Both the position numbers and the translations under genes were made by a program. The notes beneath the pieces were generated by a model that ran no database searches, had not been told where the DNA came from, and saw nothing but the letters and a program-made list of their open reading frames with translations. 64,000 bases of DNA from assembly GCA_037178855.1 (NCBI GenBank), contig JASJZC010000005.1:1302001-1366000 (forward strand). Direction: 5' to 3'. This document shows, piece by piece, positions 1 to 13,022 of the stretch. The DNA is from Oscheius sp. JU75 (lineage: Eukaryota; Nematoda; Chromadorea; Rhabditida; Rhabditidae). Position 1 is the first letter of the stretch; each line of letters begins with the position of its first letter.

Positions 1-805
1 ACCACGTTTTTCTCATTTTTCGTCTTCAATTCGAGCTTGATCATTTTTTTTTCAACATTCTCATGCCTGTAATCAGCGATTTTTGTTTCACCAAGCATTC
101 TTTACCAGAATTTTACGAACATTACTGATAAAATCCTTCACCGATTACAAAATAGTTTGTTTTGCTTGAAAAGTAGATGAGCCTCCTCAACCCCCCGGTA
201 CTTGAAAATAGGTTCTTTGATGCTTTTTGGTTCCAGCCAAGAATCATTACCTCCGTATAAGCTCACTATAATTACGTGTTCCTCTACCTTGACAGTATTT
301 GGTTTCAACAGATACGTAAAAGGCGATATTCTACGGAAGCTTCAATTTAAGCTTTTTGGCTTTCTAATACCGTTAGTTCGAGGCATGGTATCCCTTTGTT
401 GCTTACAGTCATAGGCCGTATTACTGTCATAAGTTTTTGTTTTGTTTCATACACACGTTATACCAAAAATGAGCCGGTATAAGCTCACTTTTTCTAGCTA
501 ATGCAGGTTCCATCGATAAAATTTACTCTGTGCATTATACATGGGCTTTGGGGACTCCAAAATCGGATCTGTTTAACCCGTTGACCATGTTGGGTCATAC
601 TGATAAACCAGTTCCACCTGAAGCCAACTGATTAGATCGGAACAGATGGCTGCTATACTTGCTCGCATTTGTTCATTTTTGGTTCACTGAGTATAAATTA
701 TCGCGGCCTACCCAATTTTTTTGATTATTCGTCGGTAGTGATTGGATGAAGCTTAATTTCCTAGCAAAATTACTCGTGAGTCTACCAAAAACCGCAAATT
801 CGCAG
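1..805. other. non-coding stretch upstream of the first visible IFT122 exon
   Basis: I see no convincing exon here. It is probably a large intron of the IFT122 gene, whose N-terminal WD-repeat half must lie to the left. Several copies of the TGAAACA/TGTTTCA core occur. Short open frames lack plausible splice edges and family similarity. Confidence 0.5.
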
Positions 806-3800
806 GGCTTCGTGGTCGGCTTCTTCCAGAACCGCGTCTTCTGCCTTATGGCCTACAACATGGCCGTCCATGAGGTTCCCTTCTCCAACCAGATGTACCA
901 GTACATTGAGCACAAGCAATATGAGTAAGTTTCAGTTTTTTTGCAAATAAACAACTAGTATTTAGGGGCGCCTACCAGGTGGCCATCCTGGGTGTGACTG
1001 AAGAAGATTGGCGCATTTTGGCTGAAGACGCCCTGGTCAATATGGACCTTATCGTGGCGGCAAAGTGACTACTAACTATTGGATTCAAATAATAGTTTTA
1101 CAGATCATACGCAAGGATCAAAGACTTCAGAATGCTGCAGTTGATTGAACAGATTAAGGTAATTTATGCTCTAGATTGCCGAAAGCATTGACAGTTTGAA
1201 ATCGAAACTTATTTTGCTTGACATTGAGAATAGATTTGATATTCTTAGTTCTTTTTAATTATTTTCTGATGATGGTCGAGTTTTCAAACAAGTAGGGAAC
1301 ACCTGCAAGCTTTTTCGTTACGAGAGATGCACAACTTTAAGAAGGTATCTATGGTAGTGATTAGCCATAGCAGTGCGATATTTTGTGTTTTACGGACAGC
1401 TCAAACTCGTCCAAATTGTCGTTTATTCCATCAGAAATGCCCTTCCAATACCGTTAGAAGATCGAGAACATTATATCGGGACAGTGAAATAAGAAAAGGT
1501 CAAAACAGACTCGACACAGAGACCGAAGTCGTAAGTAAGTACTTTTGTAGTAGTTTAAGTAAGCATTGATCAGGTTTCAAGAACTATGTGACAACTAAGT
1601 ATTTTGAAGTAAACTAGTTCTGCTGCTGTTCATGGTCAAATCGTTGTGAGAAAACTTTCAATGAGATAAAGGAACAGCGAAACCAAAAAGGTGTGAATCG
1701 TAATGTTCGACAAGAGGATACTGTTGTTCACTACAAGCTGGAGAAAGGATATTTTTACTGACACTTATAGTTCACTACCACTTTCATCCCTGTGAGCGTT
1801 TACCCAAAACATGAGCCCCAAAACACAAGATTTTGTCCCCCCAGAAATTTAGTTTTTTGTAGAGTTTAAACGAAGTAATGCAGCCAAGCTTGTTTTGAAA
1901 ACGACTTCAAACATTCTCAGTCTCCCTGACTCTGTGATTGTTTTGGAACAGATTATTTTTCAGGAAATGCAGGAGAACCAGGAGCAGATCTTTATGATCA
2001 AAGCTCTCATAATGTGCTACCAGGGCAAGTTCAGAGAAGCTGCGGCCCTGTATCGACAGGAAGGCTACGAGAACAAGGCTGTCGAGCTGTTCAGCGATCT
2101 GAAGATGTTCGAGGATGTTCAGGTTGGTTAGACTTTGTATTTTTTCAAAGTATTGCTCGAACCATTATCCGTAGGTTATCCTGTTGAATTTATTAGTTTG
2201 CTGAAGCATTCAGAGACAGTTAGTAACAATTTTTAAGTTCTGTACTATGAAAAATACAAATCGAAAAATGAGGGTAAAGCGAAATAAATGCCAAAGTATC
2301 AATTTAAGGTAAGATCGTGACGGGATCTGGCTTCTACAAAAAGCTCACCCGTTTACCCGCAACCGAACTGTCCATTAAAAAATGGTGGCGGTTACGGTAT
2401 GAAGGTCTCTTGAAACATTTTGGTTCGAAAAGAATAAAAATACGACTGAAACACCCAAAAAAACATTTTTTTCTTTGGTACTCTAGATAGTAGAGAAAAG
2501 TTGCGTTTGTTATTCCCAAGGTCAAAGACTTACAAGTTCCCTGGAAAGGGACAGTGAAACATTGAGATTGACCAACGCGCAGATCGTTGAAAACTTACTT
2601 CTGAGACACTTCAAACCATCGTGAAACATAGATTTTACTGTGGTAAGCTCATAACATACACTAACAGCCTTGGTTGAAGTTACGCTATAAAAGAATTCTT
2701 GAAACATTTTTGTGGGAAATCAAAATGAAAGAGACGTTTCTGTTCAACAAATCGTACTGTATATCAAAGGATATGCATCATGCTCATGAGGTTGAGAAGT
2801 TGAACCATTGGTGAAACATAGTTTACTACAATACCATGCATTGAAAGGTCTTTCCAGTCTGTTATATGTACTTCTTTCTTGATGACGTGATCGAAATTAT
2901 TGTTTATCCATGTTCAAGAGAGCTTTCAGCATCTGCCTAAAACTTGGCCGTAAAACATTTTCGTTTAGAATAGCTTCCAGTAAAACCAGACATGCTCTTT
3001 AGGACCGGAAAAGGTCGGGAGCGATTATTAGCGCTCAGGGTACGCACTCTGAGCGCGAAGAATGGTTTCAACTCGGCCCCACAAAAACTTCTTTTCAGGA
3101 CGTGATGGCCAAGGCCAGCGGCGAGACGCAGAAGATGCTCCTCCGAAAACGAGCCGATTGGGCTAAAGACACAAATCAGCCGAAAATTGCCGCAGAAATG
3201 CTCATCTCTTCTGGAGACATGGACAAGGCAACCCAGCTGATTGTGGACAACGACTGGATGGATCTGTTAGTCTCTCGTGTTTCACCCAAACAATATGTTT
3301 AGAGCGATAAATGTCATGCGCAAGTTGGACAGGAGCGATATTGATACGCTGAGAATGCTGGCCACATATTTCGTGAAAAAACAAGAATTCAGTCTGGCCC
3401 AGAAAATCTACTCCACGCTGGGAGACAATAGGGCCATCTTGCAGATGCATGTCAGCGCAGGACATTGGACTGATGTGGGTACTTTTTTCATGTTTCAGGG
3501 GTAAACTATAAGAGGTAGGGGCGGCCTGCTTGTGAATGTACGGATGCCTTTTTTTCGTCATTTTCTGTTTCAACAACGCCCTATTAGGAGTATATTGGAA
3601 AGAACTTCTTAGTTGATTGTACCTGTCATCGTCACATTGCTTCAAAAATTGGTTGGTCTTTGTCGTCGTCCGATATAGGTGACTTTTCGGGAGCCTGGGT
3701 GCTGGGGACGAGTCTTATGTTTCAATCCTTTTTTTCTTCTTGGAATAGTGTATCCAGAGCTCGCAGTTGTTTCCTCGTCGCCATCGTTTCTCAAAAAATA

Positions 3801-6800
3801 TTAATCTCTAGGCGTTCGCCATAGCTGATCGCTACCCAAAGTACGTCGAGGATGTCTACCTCCCTCATGCCCGATGGCTGGCCGAACAGGACAGGTTTGA
3901 GGAGGCTCAAAAAGGTAGGTTTTCAAGAGAAGATCAGGAAAAGTTACTTTTAGCATTCCACAGAGCCGGGAGAGAAAAGGAAGCCCTTCATGTTTTGGAA
4001 CAACTCACCCACAATGCTGTCAACGAGAATCGGTTTCAGGATGCTAGGTGGGTGCTTTTCATTGAAAATTTCTCTGGTTTCACCGAATCGTCATACCTAT
4101 CATTGGCACAGAAGTTATATATTTTCGTTTTACGAAACCCAGGATAACTTCCCGAATACGACAAGCTCGTTGTGTTCTCGTTAGCTTCTGGGCCCAAAAA
4201 GGAAGAATTTTCTAGCTACTACCACTGGCTCCTCGGCCAACAGTACCTGGAAAAGACGTCCGATCACCCGGAACTGCTGCCAAAATACGAGAAAGCTGCC
4301 CAACAGGCTGAACACTATTTTGCCTACGACACCGTCTTCATGTATTGTGTGGGTTTTTAGTGTTTCTGACGAGACTTATATAGCAAGAGCAAGTTTGAAG
4401 AACGTTCAGACTGTACTAGCTAAAGCATAGAACAAAAATCCAGCGGTTTTGTTTCACTGTGTGGCCAGCAGACGGGATCGTTAGAAAATAACGTTTTATG
4501 GGTCCAGGCATTCAAAGAGTTCTTTCAATATCGTGGAAATGTGCTATATCGATTGAGTCTTTATGGTTTATATCTCCACAGGTAGAATTGAACAAATCTG
4601 ACAACTGCTTGAAGTAGTATAGACTCACTAAAACGGAGCCTCAATAATGAATGACTGTTACCAAACAGCCCCGATTATGAGTTAGGTTTATAATTTTTAC
4701 TGTAACTGGCCAGTACTTTCCAGAGGTTTAGGTAGTAAACTCTTCTTTTTCCAAATCCAGATCTAGTCATTTTTTTAATGTTTCATTCTTGCTTGTTATG
4801 AGATCTTTGTTATACGGAGCTATTGCTCACTTTTTGCCGCCAAAAAAGCATAACTACTCGTGCTTTTCGCCCTGTTTCTGGTACAAAATGACGTTTCTCA
4901 GTTTTGCACTGTTCTGCAGAGTTGGAGCATGGATACCCTCTACAACTCTGCCTAATATCGTTTCCCTAAACAATTGTATTTTAACCTCTAAAAGCACTAC
5001 TTTAGCATATGCCCTTCACCAGTCACCCTCTCGAGACCGTGCTCAACATGGCCCGATTCCTTACAACTGCCCAGGAGACCTCGAAAATCAGCATGGTGTA
5101 GGTTTTTCTCTCAAAGAGGAGTACCAAAGACTTTAGCTTGGTATACTACACCATCGCGAAGATTGGCCGAGAGCTGGGGGCCTTCAAATTTGCCCGAGAA
5201 GCACTGGAGAAGCTGACAACACTAAAGATTCCGAGCCATATGCAGCGACAGGTGGACATCATGACCCTGACAATCAGGGCAAAGCCCTTCTCTGACGCGG
5301 AGTATCTACTGCCCGTTTGCTATAGGTGGGTGAAGATAGAAGCTTCAAAATAGTAAGAAACTTGTATGAGGGTAGAATATTGCCTTGGTTAAAACACAAA
5401 GTTCTTCAAGATTGCAAATTCCAAGGTTACTTACTGAAGCCGAATTTTTAAGCGACCTTTTTATTTTTTCGTACAAATGTCGCGGTCACGGCGATAAAAT
5501 ATAGAGACTGTTAGTTTTTTGAGGAAGATACTAATAGTTTGAACTATCTTTAGAGCGTGGGGAGTAGCCCGCTCCATGGCGCCCGGCACAGCCTGTAGCC
5601 AACCTTGATTTCAGCCACCTCGGTTTGATCCCATCAACCGCTTTACAAAACATGCAAAAAACCATGCAAAAACATTCGGTCATCGTTAACAATAGTCACA
5701 CCTACAACATTGATACCCTGCAAAAATAACTGTTCTTCAAAGAAAGGGTAACGCTGACGCAAAAGCGTGCCCGACTTTTCCAAGAAATGTACCAGTAGGA
5801 TGAAAGAGAAAACTTCCAGATGCGGTCTGAACAACTCGATGTCCAGCGTTCTGGCCTGTACTCACTGCAAGTCGCCCTTCGTCTACTCCATGGCCACTTT
5901 TGGTACCCCCTTGCTGTAGTAAATACATCATGTTTCAGACAACTTACCCCTTCTTGAGTTCTTTGTCGAGGAAACAAACAACGCAGAAGAGGCCAGGATC
6001 TTGATCGAGGCAGAACCACCCCTGGATGATCACGATTTTAATCCGTTTAGACAGGCTGATGTGAGTGAAACTGGCCTGGAATGACTGAAAAACAGGCTGG
6101 AAGGGCGAAGTAAGCAAAAAATTAAAACTTTTCGAAAAAAACTTGCCCAGCAAGCAGTTGTGGAGCCTTCGTTTGAACTCTATTCACTGCCAGACTGAAA
6201 CAGTATACATTTGATCGAAACTTGCAAGTCGCGTTGCCATAAATACCAGTTTCAATGCAACTTCCCATATCTGACCACAACGAAACATAAAAAAAAAGAA
6301 AGTCAGAAACAGAAACAAATTTGAAGTAGCAGTTTCCTCCACAGCTGGTCAGTCCCCAGCGTTTTTGGGTATTATTTTTGACATGCAATTATGCGGACAC
6401 CATGACACAGTACAGACGGACGGACGGACACCATAGCGCTTTTTTTTAAAGAAAAATGACAAACCCTGGAGTGACTGTCGTCCATTAGTCTGCCGTTGTT
6501 ACGCCCTGCGTGAAAACACACTTGGCATGAAAAATCTTCCCGTCAAAGTACAAAACAGTCCGATTCATGTGGTATAAGGTTTAGACTCACCTCTCAGATG
6601 AAGATAACATCTCTAACCTGTCCAACTTTTTATACCGCTAGCTTGAAACAATATAGATTCTCAGAAGAGTTTCCCATATCTGACCATGGCGACATCATAA
6701 TAGCTCCACTGTACATTTCTAAACGTAGCGATCTTCGCTAGACCTAAGAAGCGAACTCGAGTATTTTAGAGTGAGACGAGATATGTTTTACCGCGCTACT

Positions 6801-7944
6801 ACAGTGAGCATGCTCAGAACATGGGCAATCGGAGTGTCCTGCATGAACTATTATTGACATGAAAAATCTCCCCGTCTAAGTACAACATAACCCTTTCTTT
6901 GTTTCGTTACTGTGGCGGCATTCAAAAAACTTCAGATTTAGACTTTTCATTCTGAGTGATCAAGGAAACATCGCAAATCTGTTCAACTCTGTATACCTCA
7001 AGCGTGAAACAATTTAGATTCTCTGAAGAGTTTCTAAAAAAAGTAGTGAAAACTACCCTGCCATGGTTTAGCATTTTTAATACAAAGAATTGGGACCATT
7101 TTATAAAACAGCTGTAAAATGTAGTCGACCCGATCCATGACGAATACACCAATTTCTCTGACCTCAGCTATACCCAATACCTGAAACATTTTTCAGAAAC
7201 GAAAAAAGTGGGCACCACTCATTCTCGGCAAGGATGACTTAAATCGACTGGAAAAAGGACAGGTTCTCATTCTTCCAGCCCCGACTCCTCTCCAAACCCG
7301 CTACTTCTACAATGCTATGCCAACAATAGCTTTGACATGTTGTGAGGCTTGCAGCAAGGTAGGGAATCTTGAGCGGACGGTATAGTTTCAATGGTTATTA
7401 GTTGGAGGCAAAAATGTGATTTTTTGGGGGAGAGTTGTTATTCTATTGATGAAACACAAAACTTTTCAATTAGATTCTGGAGGTCACCCATGGAAATTGA
7501 CGATAAAATAATCAAACGGAAACTGGTCTGTTTCACCAAAAGTGTACACTTCCTTTTTTTGGCTGGATGTGCAATGGTTTGAATGAATTGAACACACAAT
7601 GAAGTTTACACCAATGAAGCACAAAGGTGTAGTAAGCTGAGAATAGCAGAAGAGCTAAAGCTTCTGTATTAATTCGGTAAAATAATGCGGAGAAGGCTTT
7701 GAGAAGTCATCATACCAGTGCTAGCCATACTTTTAGTGTCTACAGAAAAAATAAGATCAATCGATCTCATCCTTAGAATTGTGGAACATAACAACTTATT
7801 CATCTGTAAAACCGAACAGCTAGTATTTTGCAGGTCTTCCAACAAGATGACTACGAGATGGCCTGTCTCCAGAAGGGCTGGTGTCCTTTCTGCCGAACCC
7901 CACAAAGTCGAGCTGACCCCTCCATCATTCTCAACGACGAATAG
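806..7944 (+). CDS. IFT122: intraflagellar transport protein 122 (IFT-A), C-terminal part, 5'-incomplete
   Basis: IFT122 is a subunit of the IFT-A complex that drives retrograde transport in cilia. Exons were assigned by phase at 806-924, 966-1064, 1104-1158, 1964-2122, 3099-3265, 3303-3474, 3812-3914, 3954-4047, 4216-4348, 5006-5097, 5137-5325, 5820-5902, 5939-6060, 7197-7358 and 7834-7944 (stop TAG). The protein follows the helical TPR-like half of animal IFT122: [76 protein letters not shown] and [20 protein letters not shown]. Two cysteine pairs (CYRCG, CTHCK) and a C-terminal zinc-ribbon-like CCEAC...CPFC match the conserved family end. The WD-repeat half lies outside the window. The join between 6060 and 7197 is in phase, but a small extra exon there cannot be excluded. 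In a nematode this gene would act in ciliated sensory neurons. Confidence 0.93.
6480..7150. repeat. degenerate tandem duplication of about 350 bp inside an IFT122 intron
   Basis: Blocks recur in the same order about 350 bp apart. A block around 6532 (CATGAAAAATCTTCCCGTC) resembles one around 6858 (CATGAAAAATCTCCCCGTC). A block around 6646 (TTGAAACAATATAGATTCTC) resembles one around 7003 (GTGAAACAATTTAGATTCTC). Part of a third copy is visible near 6196-6300. A short (ACGG)n run lies at about 6413-6430. Confidence 0.6.
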
Positions 7945-8027
7945 TTTTATTGTTTTTGTATAAAGTTAGACTCTCTCTGCTGAATGGTCAAACTCAATCA
8001 GAAATCATGGGTTACATTATCGGATTC

Positions 8028-8033
8028 AATAAA
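8028..8033 (+). terminator. polyadenylation signal AATAAA of the IFT122 transcript
   Basis: A canonical AATAAA lies 84 bases after the IFT122 stop codon on the same strand, a normal distance for a nematode 3' UTR. Confidence 0.6.
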
Positions 8034-8069
8034 ACAAATTCCCCAAGTGGAAACATTGTCTGAAGGTAT

Positions 8070-8450
8070 TGGAGCGGTGGTATATGGACTCTGTGAAACG
8101 AAAAGTTAGGTGAAATTAGAAGTAACAAGTTTTCGATTCCAACGAGGCTAGATCAGTACGGATAAACTGTGTGACCTTTATTGAACTTGTGAAGCACGAA
8201 CATGCTGTCAATTGTTAGGCAAGAGTAAAGTTTTCTTATAGTCCTGCAGTGTGTTACTGTGTCCGTTTCATTCCTTGACATTCTGAAGTACAACTTGGTT
8301 TCATAGAAAATCATCTTTAAATAGAAATAGAATTTCAAAGAAGCTAAAAAGCATGGTGAACCACTGATCAAAGGTACGACTAGTATACGGACCGTGTGAA
8401 ACCAAAAAAAGGATGAAGTTAGAAGTAGCAAGTGTCCCTTTCTTTTTTTT
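8070..8450. repeat. two copies of an approximately 305 bp degenerate repeat downstream of IFT122
   Basis: The block around 8080 (TATGGACTCTGTGAAACGAA, then AGAAGTAACAAGT) reappears around 8390 (TATACGGACCGTGTGAAACC, then AGAAGTAGCAAGT). The TGAAAC core is embedded in the repeated unit. Confidence 0.5.
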
Positions 8451-11331
8451 CGACTTTCGCCATTTTTCTTGTTTCAGGCCAGCATTACTTCCAGTATCTC
8501 CGCTATGGTTCTGCTATCCGTGAATTTTTTTCTTAGAAGCATATTTTTTTTCTTAATAACCAGCTTACCGTAGAGCTTCCTGTTTTTTGCCTCAAGAGAG
8601 CAGGTTATCTGAACATATCCTTTCCAATCTACTCTCTAACATCATCGTCCGATTTTTCACCAAATCCCATTTTTATTTGTTTCAAGCTAGCGTGATATCT
8701 TTCTTCTTTGATCCGCTACACTTTAGGCTTCGTTGGAGTTTTCTTTTAAAATATCGTTTCTCCTCCAATCATCAGCCCGAGAAAAAAAGGTTCGATTTGT
8801 TGTTATCAGTAATAAGAAGACCGGAGACTAATCAACCAGCAGCAGTGTCGGTAAACAGGCCACCACCCGCTCCTTGTATTCTCTCTCTCACTCTAACCAC
8901 AATGATTTTGGCCCTTTTTTTTTACAGTTTTCCACTGTCAGATAAGACTGTGTTTACAGCCAATCCTGTCAATTTAGAGCTCCCTACTTGGGTGTCGTAA
9001 ACGGCGCGACGACCTTTCTCTTGAGAGAGAAACCACAATTTGTGTTCTTCCTTTCTGTTAATGACTATCTCGTGGTCTGAAAGTGGTTTTTTTTCTAGTT
9101 TTTCGTTTAAAAAAAATAGGTCAAAAACTACCAAAGTTTTTGAATAGGAACGGTTACAGTAGGGTTTAGAGCAGAACCCCAACCAGAGCATCACTTATAG
9201 CCGGTTTTCTCGAACGCAAAACTGCGTTTTTCGCATTTTGAATGTTTTGCGAAGTTATAGAGTAGATAAAATGCTCCAACTTTACAGTACATTACAGAGA
9301 TTAAAAGTGTGAGCCAGAATGAGGTATGAGATGGAGGTTCGATCCAAAATAATTCCACACATCCGTTTCACTGATAGCATAAATCGAGACGTTGTATAAA
9401 ACTAGAATGTATAAAGAACTAGGGGATGCAAAACGCTGGGCTGCATAGAATTTTAACTGTTAATGTGGACATGTAGGTACATTGAAACCCATTATATTCC
9501 AGAAAAGATAATTATCTATCTTTACTGTTGGAAAAGAGGCCAAGCGTTATCAATTTCGAGGTTTGAATTGTACTTCTAATGGTAGCGCACCCCATTGATT
9601 CAGTTGGCGTGATTCCAGGAATAACATACATTATTATAATGTTACAACATACAATGTTTAATCGCTTGTCGATATGCTATCCAGATGTCATTTCTTACTC
9701 AAGATTGATGTGATACAAAAAGAAACGTATGGACAATACGCAAACGAAAAACTGTCGAAGTAACCTGGTTTAAATATCTATGTTTTACCCGGCTCCTAAA
9801 GGGTGTTTTGGGAACAAAAGTAGCCTTTTTCTTTCAGAGAACGAAATTACAGAAAAAAGCGCAAATTCTGGAATACTACCCAAATCCACGGAAATTTTAC
9901 AAACTGGGTTGTTCAGAAAGCAAATCCCTACCTTGAAACCCGGATAGGCTACTGTAGTTTCCTCATCTCACGTATCGCTTCATATCATTCGACCACAAAG
10001 TGACCAGTTATTACCCCGTCGCCTTATCAGCTCTTCCTCTTGCCTCTCCTCTCTCCCACCAGCTATCCAAGAAAACATCTTTATCTCCACTCTTTTTGCC
10101 TCCTAAGCACTGATTGTGGTTTTGACGAAGATTTTCGAATACCTCAAGCTCTTGTACACAGCAGGAAGTAGTTCTCCTAATGTTGGTATTTCTTCGGCTT
10201 CGCCGTCTGACGATGGATTAACTGGTCATCATCTTTTTCGTAATGCCTAGGTTTCTTCTGTTTAGGAATAAGTTGATGGTTGAAAGTATGTTTTAAGATT
10301 AAAAGAAGAGTTTTTAATAAGAAGTTTTCTGTCTCTCTGCCTCGTTTTTTTTTCATAGTTTAGATATTCTGGACGAACCTTTTAGACATTGCTTTATAAC
10401 GAACCTCGCGTGGAACAAGAAGTGTTATCATTTTCCAATGTTCAACCAAATACCAGTTTTGAAAATCCAGGAACATTGACTTTATTGAAGAAATCGAATC
10501 CCTTTCATTACAGATAAGCTATGAAACAACATTTTTTTCCCATATGTTCGAGAAATCCATTACGAATCACCAAACACTTCCATTTCATGCAAATCTTGAA
10601 ACACGAAAGTTTTCTAACAACACATTCATCACTCTTCATCACATTTTACCTTACCTTCCAAAAACTTCTTCTCGCTGCTCAATAGGCCATAAATGTCTGT
10701 TCGCGTTCCCGTATCAACCCATTTTTCCGTATTTTTCTCCATTTCTCTCTCGAGAAGAAGAGACTGGCATGCTCTCTGTCTCTCCGATAACATCTTATCA
10801 GTTTTTCTTTACCCTACCTCTTTTCTGGGGCCATTTTCTGGAACTTTCTTTAGTAGAAAACAGGCCCCCCGATGATGGATAGGATCCGAGTTTGTATTGA
10901 TTATGTGGGGACTAATTGATAGCGCGGGGTAAAGAAATAGAGAGACTGTCTGTCTGGCGATCATTTACACCCCACTCCACGCTTTTCATGGTTTCTGTGT
11001 ATGGCGCAAAACGTGTTGCAGAAAAATCTTGTGCAGTTTATTTTGGGTTCAAGCAAGGATCGACTAGGAATCGAAACAAGTCTATCGCTTTATTCAGAGC
11101 TTGAAACGAAAAAGTCCGCTGAAATAAGAGTATATCTCGAAAGACGTTTCGAACGATGCGAATATTATATATAAGCAGTTTTGTAGTTTCCACAAGTACA
11201 GAAAGGTCACAGTTACTGCAATTGAAGTCATACTTACCATATGTCCAGTTATTGAGACACCAGTCGCTCACGCTCCTGGCGGAGTGGCCCAGTACTCTTT
11301 GGAACTGTTTGACTCTTCAAACTCGTCTTGT

Positions 11332-11446
11332 CACATCTAATCTGGGATAACACTTGACAGAAAAGTCCACAAACATTGTCAAGTGTTATCCCAGATTGAG
11401 TTGACTAGTGTCGCAGATGGACGCCACTTGCAAATTGTAAAGGTAC
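11332..11446 (+). repeat. MITE-like hairpin repeat, family A, copy 1
   Basis: A perfect inverted repeat, AATCTGGGATAACACTTGAC and its complement GTCAAGTGTTATCCCAGATT, flanks a loop with AAAAGTCCACAAAC. A conserved tail follows (GTTGACTAGTGTCGCAGATG, then CTTGCAAATTGTAAAGGT). The same tail occurs near 12.97 kb and, reversed, near 44.5 kb. Confidence 0.75.
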
Positions 11447-12923
11447 GATATGATTTCGAAAATCGTGATTTGCTCAGAGTTTGTATTTTTCATGTTTCGA
11501 TGTCTTCCTTAGATCAGAGCTTTATCCAATCTCTGCTTCGACGCTTTCATTTACAGTAAAACCAAGAACCGTTTGTTTCAAAAAAGTTTTGTGTTATGAA
11601 ACTCACCCAAAGTAACTTGTTCAACCTTGTTATCTATTTTCCTAAGAACGACATCCCATATCTTTTTCTGGGGGAAGCAAATGCTATCCGATACTTAGTG
11701 TGGTCTAGTTTTTTGTTTTGAACAGTCGACCACGCCTACATTGAAGCATCAAAAGTTGGTTTCCTCTTATACAGTATCCGAAACAAGAATTTCGAAAAAC
11801 TAGTCATAATCACAAAAAGGAAGATTAAAAACAGCCCTCTCTCTCTCTTTTTATTTTCCCGTCCCAATTTCGGAAAACAAACAAAACCAGTTCTCCAGTA
11901 TCACTTTTTCCCCGATGTGGCCGGGGTAAAATGACTGATAGGGTCGCGGGAGCCACGTGGTCTCTGTGGGAATCTTGTTTCTGGTTCACGCCTACTCTTT
12001 GGGGAAGAAAAAGTTGGATTTCTTTGCTTTTTTGTACTTTATCATCAGAGAGTCGAGTCCATGTTTATCAGTTTTTTTTTCTTTCTTTTCATCACTTTTC
12101 AGTTATCCTTCTCCTGTTTACTGCTCTTGATGAAACAAAAATGTTGGGTTTGACTCCAAAAGTAGAGAACAGAAAAGAGACGGAAAGAAAACTGTCCCAC
12201 TCCCAGGATAATTTGTTAATTTCGTTGTTTTTCAGTCTGGAAGAAGTAGTCCTCTTTCATTGCAACGGACCTGAAAAATTGTAGTTTTTTTTGCTTCGAG
12301 ATTCTCGGAAAAGTTACTTTGCTCCAACAGAAGAATACCGGACAAACGTTTTATTCGGAAACATGAAATACTCTTGTTTGTGTAAACGCATTCGCTTTTG
12401 CCAGTTTCGTGACAAGAGCTCGAGAATTCTGGGGTTTGATTACAGGGTCTGTAGGAAATGTTTCCTCTTTGCGATGATCCTAAAAAGTCCAGTAAATGTA
12501 GGCTTGTTGAAACATTAAAGATTTTATTTTATCTATTTGGAATGAGTTCAATAAGAATCACTTAGAATTTTAAGGAAATTTTGTGAAACATAAAACATTT
12601 TATGATCCTTTTGACAGTTGTTTTTGTTTCAAGTGATAAAAGATAAACCTAGCATTTTCTTCAAATTCTTTTCCAGTTCATAGCTTTGTTGAAACAGTAA
12701 AACGCTTATTCCTGCAGTTCTGCTGATTACAATTGTAATTCGGACTTTTGTTTACTAACCTTGGTGAAACATATAATTATCAGTCAGCTATGCCGCCTGG
12801 TCTGCGGTTTTATTAAGCTCCGAGTAGACGCTCCGAATCGTCCATGGCTAAGAAACTCTCCAAGGAGCAAAAGCAATAAAACAGTGACTTGACGACTCAA
12901 AAATTTTCTACTTGCATTAGCTT

Positions 12924-13022
12924 GACTTGTCTTGACAGAAAAAGTCCACAAACCTTGTCAAGTGTTATCCCAGATGAGAGTTAACTTGTGTCGTAGACGG
13001 ACACCTCTTGCAAATTGTAAAG
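12924..13022 (+). repeat. MITE-like hairpin repeat, family A, copy 2 (one arm partly lost)
   Basis: It shares AAAAAGTCCACAAACCTTG, TGTCAAGTGTTATCCCAGAT and the tail CTTGCAAATTGTAAAGGT with copy 1. Only the right arm plus tail are well kept. Flanking TTGACTTG resembles the flank of the 44.5 kb copy. Confidence 0.65.

Noticed and set aside
8587-9194. Overlapping frames on both strands in the spacer after IFT122
   Set aside because: Low-complexity product, no family similarity, and no bias toward C/G-ending codons.
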